A DNA stretch of 64,000 nt from Undibacterium paludis (GCF_022568815.1 NZ_JAKZHX010000008.1:186001-250000), one strand, 5' to 3'. Positions 26,805 through 36,027 are shown, counted from the first letter of the stretch. The notes: generated from the sequence alone by a model not told the origin. Numbers and translations: made by a program.

Positions 26805-27281
26805 ATGCAACTCGACAGATTCGACCGCCAGCTACTGAACCTGGTACAGCAGGATTCCAGCCTGGCGGCCGAGCGCCTGGCTGAACAGGTTGCGCTGTCA
26901 CCGTCGGCAATACAGAGACGCCTGCGCCGTTTGCGCGAGCAGGGCGTCATCATGCGTGATGCGGCGGTTGTTGATCCAGTTAAAATAGGTCGTCCCAATT
27001 TTTTCATTGTCTCGCTCGAAGTCGAGCGTGAGCGGCCAGAACTGCTGGCGCAGTTACGCAACTGGCTGAGTGAACATGAACAGATACAGCAGGCTTTTTA
27101 CGTGACTGGCGAAGTCGATTTTGTCCTCGTCGTCACGGCGCCACACATGGAAGCCTTTGAAGCGCTGATGTCGCGTCTCATGCAGGAAAACACCAATGTC
27201 AGGCGCTTTACCACCAATGTGACACTGGGCCTGGTCAAGCGTGGGTTGAATATACCTGTACCGCTGGATGAGGCGGAATAA
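26805..27281 (+). CDS. Lrp/AsnC-family transcriptional regulator
   Basis: 158 aa. Winged helix at the N-terminus (DRFDRQLLNLVQQDSSL; LSPSAIQRRLRRLREQGVI) and a RAM domain with VTGEVDFVLVVTAP (~102). It resembles the Lrp protein at 19455 in length and order, but the two differ widely and are not recent duplicates. The gene follows the solute-binding protein by 56 bp in the same direction. Target genes are not evident. Confidence 0.9.
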   Translation: MQLDRFDRQLLNLVQQDSSLAAERLAEQVALSPSAIQRRLRRLREQGVIMRDAAVVDPVKIGRPNFFIVSLEVERERPELLAQLRNWLSEHEQIQQAFYVTGEVDFVLVVTAPHMEAFEALMSRLMQENTNVRRFTTNVTLGLVKRGLNIPVPLDEAE

Positions 27282-27408
27282 TCGATTCACTTGACTGTGC
27301 CTGACTTTGCCTGACGGTACTTGATATTGCCTGGTCTTACTGTGCCACCTATAGAATAGCGTCATACGGCGGCAGCAAGGACAACGTGCTAGTTGTACGG
27401 CGATTGCG

Positions 27409-27846
27409 CTAGCAATGTGCGCGTAGTGTTGTAATGGAGTCAGGTACATGACGCTGCGCTCGTCCTGCTTTCGCGAGTGACGAAATCATCGGGTAATCCA
27501 AGTGGTTTTGGTTCTGCAATGTTTTTTTGACGCTTGGCTGCTGGAGCTGCCGCATGGTCAGAAAGCCGTACGCCGCGATGCATAGCGTGGCGTGATGGTG
27601 AAACCCACGCCAACCACGCCCCTCATCATATCCAAGCCCAAATTCCTGCTATCAGTTCCTGATAGTCGCGCTCGATCCGCCAACGCATTTTTGTCACAAA
27701 CACAATTTGCTCAAGTGTCGCATCCCAGGGCGCTGTTGAGAGGAAATACTTTAGTGGCTCGACATCCCCCTCCGGCCATTCGATCAGCAGCCATTCTTCA
27801 GCGCGCATCTCGGTGGCAAGGTAGTCCCGGTGGGCGGGACGCCCTA
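27409..27846 (-). pseudogene. IS701/IS4-type transposase remnant (frameshifted C-terminal part)
   Basis: The minus strand reads EEWLLIEWPEGDVEPLKYFL, then MRWRIERDYQEL, the conserved catalytic C-terminal region of IS701-like DDE transposases. Directly after YQEL a one-base insertion shifts the frame; the next frame continues EFGLGYDEGRGWRGFHHH and AAYGFL to a stop at 27409-27411. Upstream the frame is open (GRPAHRDYLATEM) to about 27846 and then stops making sense. So only about the last third survives, with a frameshift. No inverted repeat ends are visible. Confidence 0.8.
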
Positions 27847-28037
27847 CACACCGACGCCAATCTCAACGCATATTCACTGCTTAAGCTCATCTTAAGAATC
27901 AAAGTTCATTATTACTTCCTGGATGAGAGTCCTGCAATTGCATACCCCTCAGTCTCTTGCATGGGTTCTTCATCAGCGAGTGACAGGTACATGATTTTTA
28001 AGTTTGAGAATTCCCTGAATTCCTAGAGGAGATCGAA

Positions 28038-28769
28038 ATGAGCAATATATCAACTTCACAAAGTGACACTAGCTGTACCGAAAGTTCCACCAAGAAAATC
28101 CAGGTATGGGATGTGCCTGTGCGACTTACCCACTGGTTGATTGCCTTATGTTTTACGGGTGCCTATCTGACAGCTGAAGTGGATTCCTTGCGTCTGCTCC
28201 ATATAAGCATGGGATACACCATGTTATTCTTGATCTGTTTTCGTCTGCTCTGGGGATTTATCGGCAGTAAATATGCACGCTTCTCTGAATTTGTGCGTTC
28301 ACCTGCTACTGTCATTCGTTATTTGCGTGGCATGATATCCGGGCATCCAGCTCATTTCACTGGGCACAATCCGGCAGGTGCCATCGCGATTATCGCAATG
28401 TTAGGTCTAGGCTTAATCGTCACAATATCGGGCTATGCCAACTATAATGAATTGGGCGGCGAATGGCTGGAAGAAGCGCATGAAATAGCGGCCAATATTA
28501 TGCTGGCAGTAGTTGGCGTACACATTGCGGGTGTTTTACTTGCGAGTTATTTACATCGTCAAAATCTGGTACGCAGCATGATAAGCGGCCGTAAACTGGG
28601 GCAGCAACAGCAAGCTATACATAGCACCCGGCACTCGGTTGGCATCGCACTGATGTTAGTGGTACTCGGATTCTGGATTTATCAGGCGAGTACAGCAACG
28701 TCTGCAACAAGCACAGAAAAGACGCAGTCGAGCAAAGAAGGTTCAGATAAAGACCGTGACAGAGATTGA
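28038..28769 (+). CDS. Cytochrome b561-type membrane protein
   Basis: 243 aa, four or five membrane segments. The N-terminal VWDVPVRLTHWLIALCFTGAYLTA carries the first heme His (RLTHW) typical of the cytochrome b561/Ni-Fe hydrogenase b-subunit family; other candidate ligands are in LLHISMGY (~54), EAHEIAANIM (~149) and GVHIAG (~160). A highly charged Ser/Lys/Asp tail (~222-243) ends the protein. It would pass electrons between quinol and a periplasmic acceptor. Strong AGAGGAGA ribosome site. It is 35 bp upstream of the response regulator gene; this block is richer in AT than its surroundings. Confidence 0.88.
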   Translation: MSNISTSQSDTSCTESSTKKIQVWDVPVRLTHWLIALCFTGAYLTAEVDSLRLLHISMGYTMLFLICFRLLWGFIGSKYARFSEFVRSPATVIRYLRGMISGHPAHFTGHNPAGAIAIIAMLGLGLIVTISGYANYNELGGEWLEEAHEIAANIMLAVVGVHIAGVLLASYLHRQNLVRSMISGRKLGQQQQAIHSTRHSVGIALMLVVLGFWIYQASTATSATSTEKTQSSKEGSDKDRDRD

Positions 28770-28804
28770 ATCTGGCAAAAATTTTATAATCATAGAGAAC
28801 TGAT

Positions 28805-29476
28805 ATGCGCATATTACTGGCAGAAGACGACCCATTACTTGGCGATGGTTTGCAGGCAGGCTTACGCCAATTCGGTTTTCAAGTCGATTGGGTCAGGGAT
28901 GGTGATGCAGCAGAATATGAATTGCGCAGCCAAGTGTATACCGCTGCAGTACTGGACCTGGGATTGCCGCGCAAAGATGGACTGGACGTGCTTGCCAGCA
29001 TACGCAGGGCTGAAGTCAGCTGCCCGGTATTAATATTGACTGCACGTGATGCCATCCCAGCTAAAATTCGCGGGCTGGATCAGGGAGCCGACGATTATGT
29101 CGTTAAACCAGTTGATCTGAATGAACTTGCCGCAAGGTTGCGTGCACTGATCAGGCGCGCCCATGGGCAGACAACTGAGAATCTGGAAGCACAAGATATT
29201 TTACTGGATCCGGGAGCAAGAACAGTAAGGCAGGCAGGTGCAGAGGTTGAAGTGTCGACGCGGGAATTCGATCTCTTGCAAGCCCTTATGCTCAATCCTG
29301 ATCGCGTGCTTTCACGGGAACAAATCGAGCACCATTTGTATAGCTGGGGGCAAGAAGTGGACAGCAATGCCATTGAAGTCCATATTCACAACCTGCGAAA
29401 AAAGCTCGGCGCAGCATCAATACTGACAGTGCGTGGAGTTGGCTACATGCTACCAAAGACTAGTCGATCATCATGA
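28805..29476 (+). CDS. OmpR/PhoB-family response regulator (QseB-like)
   Basis: 223 aa. REC domain 1-115 with the acidic pocket EDD (7-9), phosphoacceptor Asp in VLDLGLP (~51), Thr in LTARD (~79) and Lys in VVKPVDL (~101). C-terminal winged helix ~125-220 (STREFDLLQALMLNP, NAIEVHIHNLRKKLG, VRGVGYML). Order and wording are those of the QseB/PmrA group. It overlaps the kinase gene by 4 nt (ATGA), so both are translated together. Confidence 0.93.
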   Translation: MRILLAEDDPLLGDGLQAGLRQFGFQVDWVRDGDAAEYELRSQVYTAAVLDLGLPRKDGLDVLASIRRAEVSCPVLILTARDAIPAKIRGLDQGADDYVVKPVDLNELAARLRALIRRAHGQTTENLEAQDILLDPGARTVRQAGAEVEVSTREFDLLQALMLNPDRVLSREQIEHHLYSWGQEVDSNAIEVHIHNLRKKLGAASILTVRGVGYMLPKTSRSS

Positions 29477-30822
29477 CCGCACTTCCATCGCTGAAAAGTC
29501 GATTACTCATCCTGACATTAACAGCTGTCGCATCCATCTGGTTGCTGGCAACTGCCATAACCTGGTTCGATGCCAAGCATGAGCTGGACGAAGTGCTGGA
29601 TGGCCATTTGGCGCAAGCTGCAAGCTTGCTGGCAACACATCAAATACACGAGATTGTAGAGAATGGAGAATCGCAGGATACACATAGTTTGCACAAGTAT
29701 GCACCTAAAGTCATGTACCAGGTTTTTCATGCAGGGCATATTGGCTTGCGCTCAGCAAATGCGCCGGAAGCGCCTATCCTGGACGTTTCCAAGGAATTAA
29801 AAGAGGGCTTTGCAACCATTCAAATTGGCGGCCAGCAGTGGCGTGTATTTTACACAATCGGTGCTGACACAGATGTGCAGGTTTATGTGGCAGAAGAGGT
29901 ACAGGCGCGCACTGCCATCCTGTATGCAGTTTTACGTAGCCTGGTACTGCCGTTCATCATTGCACTTCCCTTGCTTGCCATAGCGCTATGGCTGGCCGTG
30001 AGGCAAGGTATGAGCCCGATCGTCAAATTAGGCCAAGTACTTGAGCAGCGAGAGCCATCGGCAGTTAACCCGATTGAAATGAATGGCACAAGTAAAGAAA
30101 CTCAGCCTGTTATTCAAGCATTGAATGGCTTACTGGAACGCATTGCCGGCCTGATGGAGTCAGAAAGAAGATTCACGGCGGACGCAGCCCACGAACTGCG
30201 CACCCCACTTGCCGCCCTGCGCACCCAGGCCCAGGTAGCGATGGTGGAGCATGATGAAACTAAACGTCAGCATGCATTAAGGGGCACGCTGGAGGCCTGC
30301 GACAGAACATCCCGTTTGATTGAGCAATTACTCACTTTGTCCCGACTGGAAAGCAACGCGGAAGCTGAATTTGTGAAGTTCGACATATCAGTCATGATAC
30401 GCAGCCAAATTGCAGATATCGCTCACAAAGCCATCAGCAAGCATCAAAATCTGGAACTGGATGCGGACTGTAGTTGCGTTATCAATGCTAATGAAGTTCT
30501 GCTGGGTGTACTTGTTCGTAACTTGATCGACAATGCCATTCGCTACTGTCCAGAAGCAGCACGAATTTTGATTCAATTGAGCTGCATCAATGGTCAATAT
30601 ATCTTAACGATTGAAGATAGTGGAAATGGTCTTTCGGATCAGGATATCTCTCGGTTGGGAGAGCGATTTTTTCGTATTCAAAGTAATGTAGAAAGTGGCA
30701 GTGGCCTTGGTTGGTCTATTGCAAAAAGAATAGCAGCGGTTCACAACATGGACTTGCAAGCCGGACGTTCAGAAAAATTGGGGGGATTAAAAGTGACACT
30801 GACAATGCCTGTGCATTACTGA
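29473..30822 (+). CDS. Sensor histidine kinase (QseC-like)
   Basis: 449 aa. Two membrane segments (~10-29 and ~155-177) bound a ~125-residue periplasmic sensor (DUF2206/2CSK_N-like as in QseC). The H-box ADAAHELRTPLAALRTQ (~236-252) carries the phosphorylated His; N-box LVRNLIDNAIRYC (~344), G1 EDSGNGLS (~379) and GSGLGWSIAKRIAA (~410) complete the ATPase. Signal unknown. Genetic link with cytochrome b561 upstream and a small secreted protein downstream suggests these are its regulon; QseBC-like systems often sit beside cytochrome b561 or small periplasmic proteins. Confidence 0.92.
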   Translation: MTALPSLKSRLLILTLTAVASIWLLATAITWFDAKHELDEVLDGHLAQAASLLATHQIHEIVENGESQDTHSLHKYAPKVMYQVFHAGHIGLRSANAPEAPILDVSKELKEGFATIQIGGQQWRVFYTIGADTDVQVYVAEEVQARTAILYAVLRSLVLPFIIALPLLAIALWLAVRQGMSPIVKLGQVLEQREPSAVNPIEMNGTSKETQPVIQALNGLLERIAGLMESERRFTADAAHELRTPLAALRTQAQVAMVEHDETKRQHALRGTLEACDRTSRLIEQLLTLSRLESNAEAEFVKFDISVMIRSQIADIAHKAISKHQNLELDADCSCVINANEVLLGVLVRNLIDNAIRYCPEAARILIQLSCINGQYILTIEDSGNGLSDQDISRLGERFFRIQSNVESGSGLGWSIAKRIAAVHNMDLQAGRSEKLGGLKVTLTMPVHY

Positions 30823-30877
30823 ATCTCTCTTTCATATCAACAACTAGTGGACTGTTGCAGCACACTAGGAGTGCGCA

Positions 30878-31027
30878 ATGAATTACGTCCGACTATTTTT
30901 TTTCATGACATGTGTTTTCGTCACTCTCTCACATGCGCAAAACAACGCGGATATACCTGCTCCACAAGTGAAAAAAGCAGCAAACAATAATTCTGAAAAA
31001 GTGATAACTAGCGGACTGTCAAAGTGA
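30878..31027 (+). CDS. Small secreted protein whose C-terminus was replaced by a MITE
   Basis: 49 aa, AGGAG 6 nt before the ATG at 30878. A clear signal peptide (MNYVRLFFFMTCVFVTLSHA) is followed by a short Asn/Lys/Ala-rich mature part. At codon 44 the frame enters MITE copy 2, which provides the last residues and the stop. If the MITE and one TA are removed, the frame continues VITSLKNLETDKGCTTLNKS and stops at 31273-31275, giving ~73 aa with two Cys in the restored tail. It follows the histidine kinase gene by 55 bp, so it is probably part of that operon. Function unknown. Confidence 0.6.
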   Translation: MNYVRLFFFMTCVFVTLSHAQNNADIPAPQVKKAANNNSEKVITSGLSK

Positions 31028-31183
31028 AAAGCGAAGTGCCTGCCATGTGCTCGACGATCATGGCGGCGTTACAAATACGTGCGATAGCCCCGCTATCGCT
31101 GTGTTTATTTTTCAAAACCTTGCCTTGCCCTGATTCGCCGGGCACATGTCCTTCACTTCCGCTTTCACTGTGACAGTCCACTA
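31009..31183 (-). mobile_element. MITE copy 2 (TA target, ~171 bp core)
   Basis: Inverted orientation to copy 1. Ends GCGGACTGTCAAAGTG and CACTGTGACAGTCCAC, each next to TA (31009-31010, 31182-31183). Internal sequence matches copies 1 and 3. A further stretch at 30845-30868 (TAGTGGACTGTTGCAG...CACTAG) resembles both ends without the middle. Confidence 0.85.
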
Positions 31184-31286
31184 GTCTAAAAAACCTCGAA
31201 ACTGACAAGGGTTGTACGACATTAAACAAGTCTGCACTGCCTCCCAAATCGCCTTGTTCGCACTCACCCTATTGATGAAATCAGTT

Positions 31287-31952
31287 CTAGTCGTTAGTCT
31301 CACCGGAAAGCGGCGTCGCCAGCATGGACGGACGCGCGATGAATGCTTCATACCATGCCGTCAGCCTGGGGCGTTGTTCCCTGAAGCCGGGCAGTTCACG
31401 AAACTCCAGCCAGCTTAAGGCCGTCGCCACGGCGATGTGGCCGACATGGACAGGGCTGTCCGCGTCTCGTTCTTGTTCCCGCTCCTGTTTTTGCTCTTGT
31501 TCCAGCTGCTGCTCCAGCCAGTCATAGCTGGCCAGCAGTTTTTGCGTATGGCCGTCACGTAGTGGCGGGTAACGCAGGGCTTCCGGGCGGCGTGTGGTCT
31601 CCCAGCGTACGGCAATGCCGGAATCAGCCATACCCTTGGCGATGGCCTGCATACGCAAGACATGCCAGCGTGCTTCACCCAGGGCCGGGATCAGCGGCTT
31701 GCCATTGTGCAGAGTGTCCAGGTATTCACAAATCACGTCAGAATCAAACAACGGCGGCAAGCCCGGACGTAGCAGCACCGGCACTTTGCCCAAGGGGTTT
31801 TGCGCATACACGGCCTCATTGCGATTGGTCGGACTGGTTTCATGATGAATGACTTCTATCTGCCCGGCCAGGCCGGCCTCATGGGCGAACACCAGGGCCT
31901 TGCGGGCATAGGGCGAATGGGTCTGGTAAAGTAATTGCATAGGTAATGGCAT
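31287..31952 (-). CDS. Glutathione S-transferase family protein
   Basis: 221 aa. N-terminal thioredoxin fold: QLLYQTHSPYARKALVFAHEAGL with the Ser/Tyr region near residue 13, NPLGKVPVL (~53) with the cis-Pro, and FDSDVICEYLD (~69) as glutathione-binding turn. The C-terminal helical domain contains an unusual Gln/Glu/Arg-rich run (~151-163) before VGHIAVATALSWLEFR, which holds the family N-cap motif region. Cytosolic. Substrate not predictable. Confidence 0.88.
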   Translation of the reverse strand: MPLPMQLLYQTHSPYARKALVFAHEAGLAGQIEVIHHETSPTNRNEAVYAQNPLGKVPVLLRPGLPPLFDSDVICEYLDTLHNGKPLIPALGEARWHVLRMQAIAKGMADSGIAVRWETTRRPEALRYPPLRDGHTQKLLASYDWLEQQLEQEQKQEREQERDADSPVHVGHIAVATALSWLEFRELPGFREQRPRLTAWYEAFIARPSMLATPLSGETND

Positions 31953-32168
31953 GTTGATGGCGTCCTGAATCGGGATGGTGTTGAACTGACGAACTGAATG
32001 GATACAGAAGGCTTACTACCTGTCGCCACTCACATGCAGACATGCTAATCCTGGCAGCGTGAATATTCGCCGCATTTGCAATGCTGCTGTTGCAGTTTTT
32101 CTGCAATATGGCTTGTCTCGCCCATGCGCCTTGCTTATACTGGGGCAATCATCATATCGGGAGGCGTC

Positions 32169-32621
32169 ATGAAGCGATTCGCAATGATTGTTCTGGCCTT
32201 GTTAAGCGCCATGGTTTTCTCCAGCGCCTATGCGGACAATCCGTCTGACGCCATCGACATGGTTGAAAAAGGCCTCGCCTATGTCAAGAAAAACAGTGTT
32301 GAAGCCCTGATCAAGGAAGTCAACAACAAAAATCCTGAATTCATCAAGGGCGACATTTATCTCGTCGTGCGCAGCCTCGATGGCACCACCCTGGCTCACC
32401 CTGTCAATCCCAAGCTGGTTGGAAAAAACATGCTGGTATTACCCGACGCTGACGGTAAATTCTTCCGCAAGGAAATCGTCGAAGGTGCAAAAACCAAGGG
32501 GAAAGGCTGGGTCGATTACCGCTACAATAATCCCGTCACCAAGCAGCTGGAAAACAAATCCACCTACTATGTGCGCAGTGGCGATGTCACACTGGAGGCG
32601 GGGATTTACAAGGGTAACTGA
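32169..32621 (+). CDS. Secreted single-Cache domain protein
   Basis: 150 aa from ATG 32169 with GGGAGG upstream (an open frame extends 31 codons further without one). Signal peptide ~1-22 (SAYA-DN). The remainder is one Cache_2-like domain: a long helix (AIDMVEKGLAYVKKNS), then YLVVRSLDGTTLAHPVNPKLVGKN and WVDYRYNNPVTKQLENKSTYYVRS, the strand pattern seen in Cache domains of chemoreceptors. As a free periplasmic protein it would bind small ligands, perhaps presenting them to a membrane sensor. No partner gene is adjacent. Confidence 0.85.
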   Translation: MKRFAMIVLALLSAMVFSSAYADNPSDAIDMVEKGLAYVKKNSVEALIKEVNNKNPEFIKGDIYLVVRSLDGTTLAHPVNPKLVGKNMLVLPDADGKFFRKEIVEGAKTKGKGWVDYRYNNPVTKQLENKSTYYVRSGDVTLEAGIYKGN

Positions 32622-32709
32622 CGAGGCCAGACTCGTTCTCGCATATGGATCAATCCCGCATGAAGAACGGATTGCGGACGAACGCAGGGGTTGACCGCAT
32701 ACCAGGGCT

Positions 32710-33390
32710 TTAATCCTGCTTGGCTGCCGGCAAATCAGAAGGGTTGGCAGGCGAAGCTGATACTTCAACATCCGATGTCAGGCTGGCAGATGCTGATGCC
32801 TGCTCTGTGGCGGAAGCAGCGGCATTTTCTGTATTTGTTGTGCTTATCGTATCAGCCAGCATCTTTGGTGACTGTACGCCGGCCAGCTGAAACGGCACCC
32901 CGCTGGCGAGCAATTGTTTTTTCTCGACCGGCAATTGCTGGTACAACTCCCATTGTTTTGTTTTTTGCGCCGTTTCTATTTTCTTGGTCCGGGAGTAGTT
33001 GAGGCGGGCGATCTGTTTTTGCTCAGGGCTGAGCGCAGCCCACAATTCCATGCGTTTTTGTATGCGTTTCTGTTCGTCAGGTTTCAGGCTGACAAATCGA
33101 TTGGCAATCTGCAACCATTTTGCCTGGTTGAGGCCATCTATCCTGTCCCATTCAGCTTGCAGTGGTTGCAAGACTTTTTTCTGGGCGGTACTCAATTCTT
33201 TCCAGGTTTGTTTACCGGCGATGACTGGCTTGGTGGTGGCAGGCAACGGTCTGGCACTTGCCTGCATCTGCGGACTGGCAGCAGTTTGTGCAATGGTCTG
33301 GACTTTGAAATATGCCAGGCCGGTCAATACACTGACGCACACCATGCCACTTAGCGTGATCAATCCTGTGCTGTGATTTGCTGGTTTCAT
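32710..33390 (-). CDS. DUF3106-domain protein
   Basis: 226 aa. N-terminal membrane segment/signal anchor (~9-27), then the DUF3106 core (~60-165): TWKELSTAQKKVLQPLQAEWD, ANRFVSLKPDEQKRIQKRMELWAALSPEQKQIAR, with repeated helix and Trp/Leu spacing. The C-terminal ~55 residues are Ala/Ser-rich and low in complexity. DUF3106 proteins are common in Burkholderiales, usually close to sigma-factor or RDD-protein genes; none are here. Periplasmic role unknown. Confidence 0.85.
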   Translation of the reverse strand: MKPANHSTGLITLSGMVCVSVLTGLAYFKVQTIAQTAASPQMQASARPLPATTKPVIAGKQTWKELSTAQKKVLQPLQAEWDRIDGLNQAKWLQIANRFVSLKPDEQKRIQKRMELWAALSPEQKQIARLNYSRTKKIETAQKTKQWELYQQLPVEKKQLLASGVPFQLAGVQSPKMLADTISTTNTENAAASATEQASASASLTSDVEVSASPANPSDLPAAKQD

Positions 33391-33533
33391 GATTGCTACT
33401 CTCTATGAAAAACTGCCTTGTCCCCTATTTTAATCCTCATTTGGCTTTTCGTCAGTGTCCTTTCATTTTTTAAATCGGAAGAATGAAATTGATTCGGCAA
33501 ATGTTTGTCATGGCAAACCAGGCTGGATGCGTT

Positions 33534-34466
33534 TCATTTCCCCGTGGGGGCAGGCACAGGATGCGCCAGGTCAAATGCATTTACCTGTTCTTGCCACAAC
33601 CCTGCCTGTTCACGCAACCAGGCGGTAAAGGCACGCACTTCCGGCAGGGCCGCGCTGTCTTCACGCAAGACCAGCAGGTTGTCACGCGGGGTAGGGCAGA
33701 TGATGTCACTGGCCAGGACCAGGCTGCCGGCCTGCAGGCGTCGCCAGGCGATGCTCAGGCGTCCCAGTGCGATGCCCTGGCCCTGAACGGCGGCTTCCAG
33801 CAGGACGTCGGCATCATTGTAGGCCTGGCCTTGCAGGCTATGGTCTTCCGGCAGGCCGGCGGCAGTCAGCCAGTTGCCAGCATCCAGCGACAGATGCTGC
33901 AACATGGCCGTTGCCGGCCACAGGCGTGCATCCGTACCCAGTCTGGCCTTGAGCGCCGGGGAAGTCACTGCCACCAGACGGTCGGTGAACAGGGTTTCGC
34001 AAATCTGGTCGGTACTCTGGCGGCTGCCATGGCGTATCGCCAGCATGGCCACGCGCGGGGCGGCGCGCACCAGGGCGTAGTCGGTTTCTATGATCAGGCG
34101 TATCTCAGGGGATTGCCGGGTAAAACTGTCCAGGCGCGGCAGCAGCCATTCCTTGGCAATCGATGCCAGGGTGCTGACGTGCAGGGTTCTTTGCGTGGTA
34201 TCGTCTGGCGGGTAAATCGCCTGATGCAGGGCCGACAGCGGGCCGGCCAGGCGCGTCAGCAGGGCCGCACCGTCATCAGTCAGGCTGACCTTTGGGCCGT
34301 TGCGCTTGAACAGGGTCAATCTGCTCCAGTCTTCCAGTTGCCGTATCTGGCGGCTGATGGCCCCTGGCGTCAGGCTCAGTTCATCTGCCGCCTTGCTGAA
34401 ACTGCCCAGGCGCGAAGCCGCTTCAAAGGCCTGTAATGTGAATAAGGGCGGCAATTTGCCTGTCAT
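33534..34466 (-). CDS. LysR-family transcriptional regulator
   Basis: 310 aa, GcvA-like. HTH at ~10-65 (LQAFEAASRLGSFSKAADELSLTPGAISRQIRQLE) and a substrate-binding domain from ~90. Divergent from the quinone reductase-RidA-aminotransferase operon (98 bp between starts), which is the expected target. GAGGAAAA sits before the start. Effector unknown. Confidence 0.93.
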   Translation of the reverse strand: MTGKLPPLFTLQAFEAASRLGSFSKAADELSLTPGAISRQIRQLEDWSRLTLFKRNGPKVSLTDDGAALLTRLAGPLSALHQAIYPPDDTTQRTLHVSTLASIAKEWLLPRLDSFTRQSPEIRLIIETDYALVRAAPRVAMLAIRHGSRQSTDQICETLFTDRLVAVTSPALKARLGTDARLWPATAMLQHLSLDAGNWLTAAGLPEDHSLQGQAYNDADVLLEAAVQGQGIALGRLSIAWRRLQAGSLVLASDIICPTPRDNLLVLREDSAALPEVRAFTAWLREQAGLWQEQVNAFDLAHPVPAPTGK

Positions 34467-34564
34467 CTTGAATTTTCCTCACTTTCATCTTGCAAAAGTA
34501 TCGTTTTTCACCTGTGCGGGGTGCAGCAATAATCTTGCTATCTTAACTGAGTCAGTGGTGGAAC

Positions 34565-35560
34565 ATGAAAGCGATCATTGTTGAACAATTTGGCGGGCCA
34601 GGGCAATTGCGGCTGCAGGATGTGGCAGCACCCGCTGGCGAGGTCATCGTCAATGCCGCCTGGGCCGGGGTCAATTTTGTCGATATCTACCAGCGCGAAG
34701 GCCGTTACCCCGGCGTCAGGCAACCGCTGGCCATGGGTATAGAAGGTACGGGTGTCATTGCATCTGCCCCAGCAGGCAGCGGCTGGCGCAGCGGTGAGCG
34801 TGTTGCCTACACCACTGGTGTGCAGGGCAGTTACGCAGAACAGGTGGCAGTGCCAGTGGCGAACCTGATACGCGTTCCTGACCAGGTCAGCCTGCGCGAT
34901 GCCTGTGCCGCCATCGAACATGGCCTGACCGCCATCATGCTGGTCGACGAAGTGGCACGCCTGCCGCAATCCGGCAGTGTGCTCGTACATGCCGCCGCCG
35001 GTGGTGTCGGCGGCTGGCTGGTACAGTTACTGGCAGCGCGCGGCCTGACAGTATTTGGCACAGCCTCGTCTGCCAGCAAGGCAGACTGGCTGCTCAGCGT
35101 GGGTGCGCAGGCGATTCGTTATGACGATGGCACTGACTGGGCAGCCCAGGTGCTCGACAAAACTCGGGGGCGCGGTGTTGACGTGGTATTTGATTCCGTC
35201 GGCAAGGCCACCTTTGCACACAGTCTGGATGTGGTGGCCACGCGCGGCCATGTCATCCTGTTCGGTGCTGCCAGCGGCCAGCCAGAACCCGTCGATGTGC
35301 TGCAACTGATGCGCAAGAGTATCACCCTGACGCGCCCGATATTGCCGCACTACATGAACACGCCTGCCGCCCTGCAATCCAATGCCGACAAGGTGTTTCA
35401 ATACCTGACTGACGGTACGGTCAAGCTGCGTATTCATGCGCAATACCCACTGGCAGATGTGGCGCAGGCCCATGCGGCGCTGGCAGAGCGTGGCACGCAA
35501 GGCAAACTGCTGCTGGCAATTCACCCTCAATACAATCAAGACACATATCAAGGACAATAA
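34565..35560 (+). CDS. NADPH:quinone oxidoreductase (zinc-free MDR family)
   Basis: 331 aa, the usual length of QOR proteins. Substrate-domain landmarks: WAGVNFVDIYQREGRYPG (~37) and GIEGTGVI (~59); cofactor loop HAAAGGVGGWLVQL (~142) and FDSVGKATF (~203). The zinc-binding Cys/His set of alcohol dehydrogenases is absent, as expected for quinone reductases. It reduces quinones or reactive enals with NADPH in the cytosol. First gene of a three-gene operon with only 2 bp to the next. Confidence 0.9.
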   Translation: MKAIIVEQFGGPGQLRLQDVAAPAGEVIVNAAWAGVNFVDIYQREGRYPGVRQPLAMGIEGTGVIASAPAGSGWRSGERVAYTTGVQGSYAEQVAVPVANLIRVPDQVSLRDACAAIEHGLTAIMLVDEVARLPQSGSVLVHAAAGGVGGWLVQLLAARGLTVFGTASSASKADWLLSVGAQAIRYDDGTDWAAQVLDKTRGRGVDVVFDSVGKATFAHSLDVVATRGHVILFGAASGQPEPVDVLQLMRKSITLTRPILPHYMNTPAALQSNADKVFQYLTDGTVKLRIHAQYPLADVAQAHAALAERGTQGKLLLAIHPQYNQDTYQGQ

Positions 35561-35562
35561 TC

Positions 35563-36027
35563 ATGACCATCATTTCAGAAAAACTGCAACAACTGGGCCA
35601 CAGCCTGCCACCCGTCAAGGCGCCGGCAGCCAATTACCTCAGCTACACCCTGCAAGGCAATCTGCTCATCATCGCCGGACAGATAGGCAACCCTGGTACA
35701 GCCAAAGCGGGTGTCGTCGGAGCGGGTTGCTCGCCCGAGACCGCACAGAAAGAGGCAGAAATGGCAGCCCTGCGCCTGCTCGCTGTCATCGATGCCGTCA
35801 CCGGAGGCGACATGACGCGCATACAGCAAGTCTTGCGCCTGGGTGTCTTCATCGCCGCCAGCCCGGATTTCGACGGTCACAGCGCCATCGCCAATGGCGC
35901 GTCCGACCTGTTTGTCGCCACCCTGGGCGAGCGTGGCCGTCATGCCCGTACCGCCATCGGCGTTGCCAGCCTGCCCACAGGCGCTGCGGTTGAAGTCGAC
36001 GCCATCGTGCAACTGGCTGCATCATGA
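35563..36027 (+). CDS. RidA/YjgF family protein
   Basis: 154 aa, the longer RidA subgroup. Features: YTLQGNLLIIAGQIG (~28), the segment AGCSPETAQKEAEMAALRLLAVIDAV (~54), RIQQVLRLGVFIAAS (~86) and ARTAIGVASLPTGAAVEVDAIV (~127) with the RTAIGVxxLPxGAxVEV signature. RidA proteins hydrolyse reactive enamine/imine intermediates made by PLP enzymes. Its gene overlaps that of a PLP-dependent enzyme by 4 nt (ATGA), which fits such a detoxifying partnership. Confidence 0.9.
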   Translation: MTIISEKLQQLGHSLPPVKAPAANYLSYTLQGNLLIIAGQIGNPGTAKAGVVGAGCSPETAQKEAEMAALRLLAVIDAVTGGDMTRIQQVLRLGVFIAASPDFDGHSAIANGASDLFVATLGERGRHARTAIGVASLPTGAAVEVDAIVQLAAS

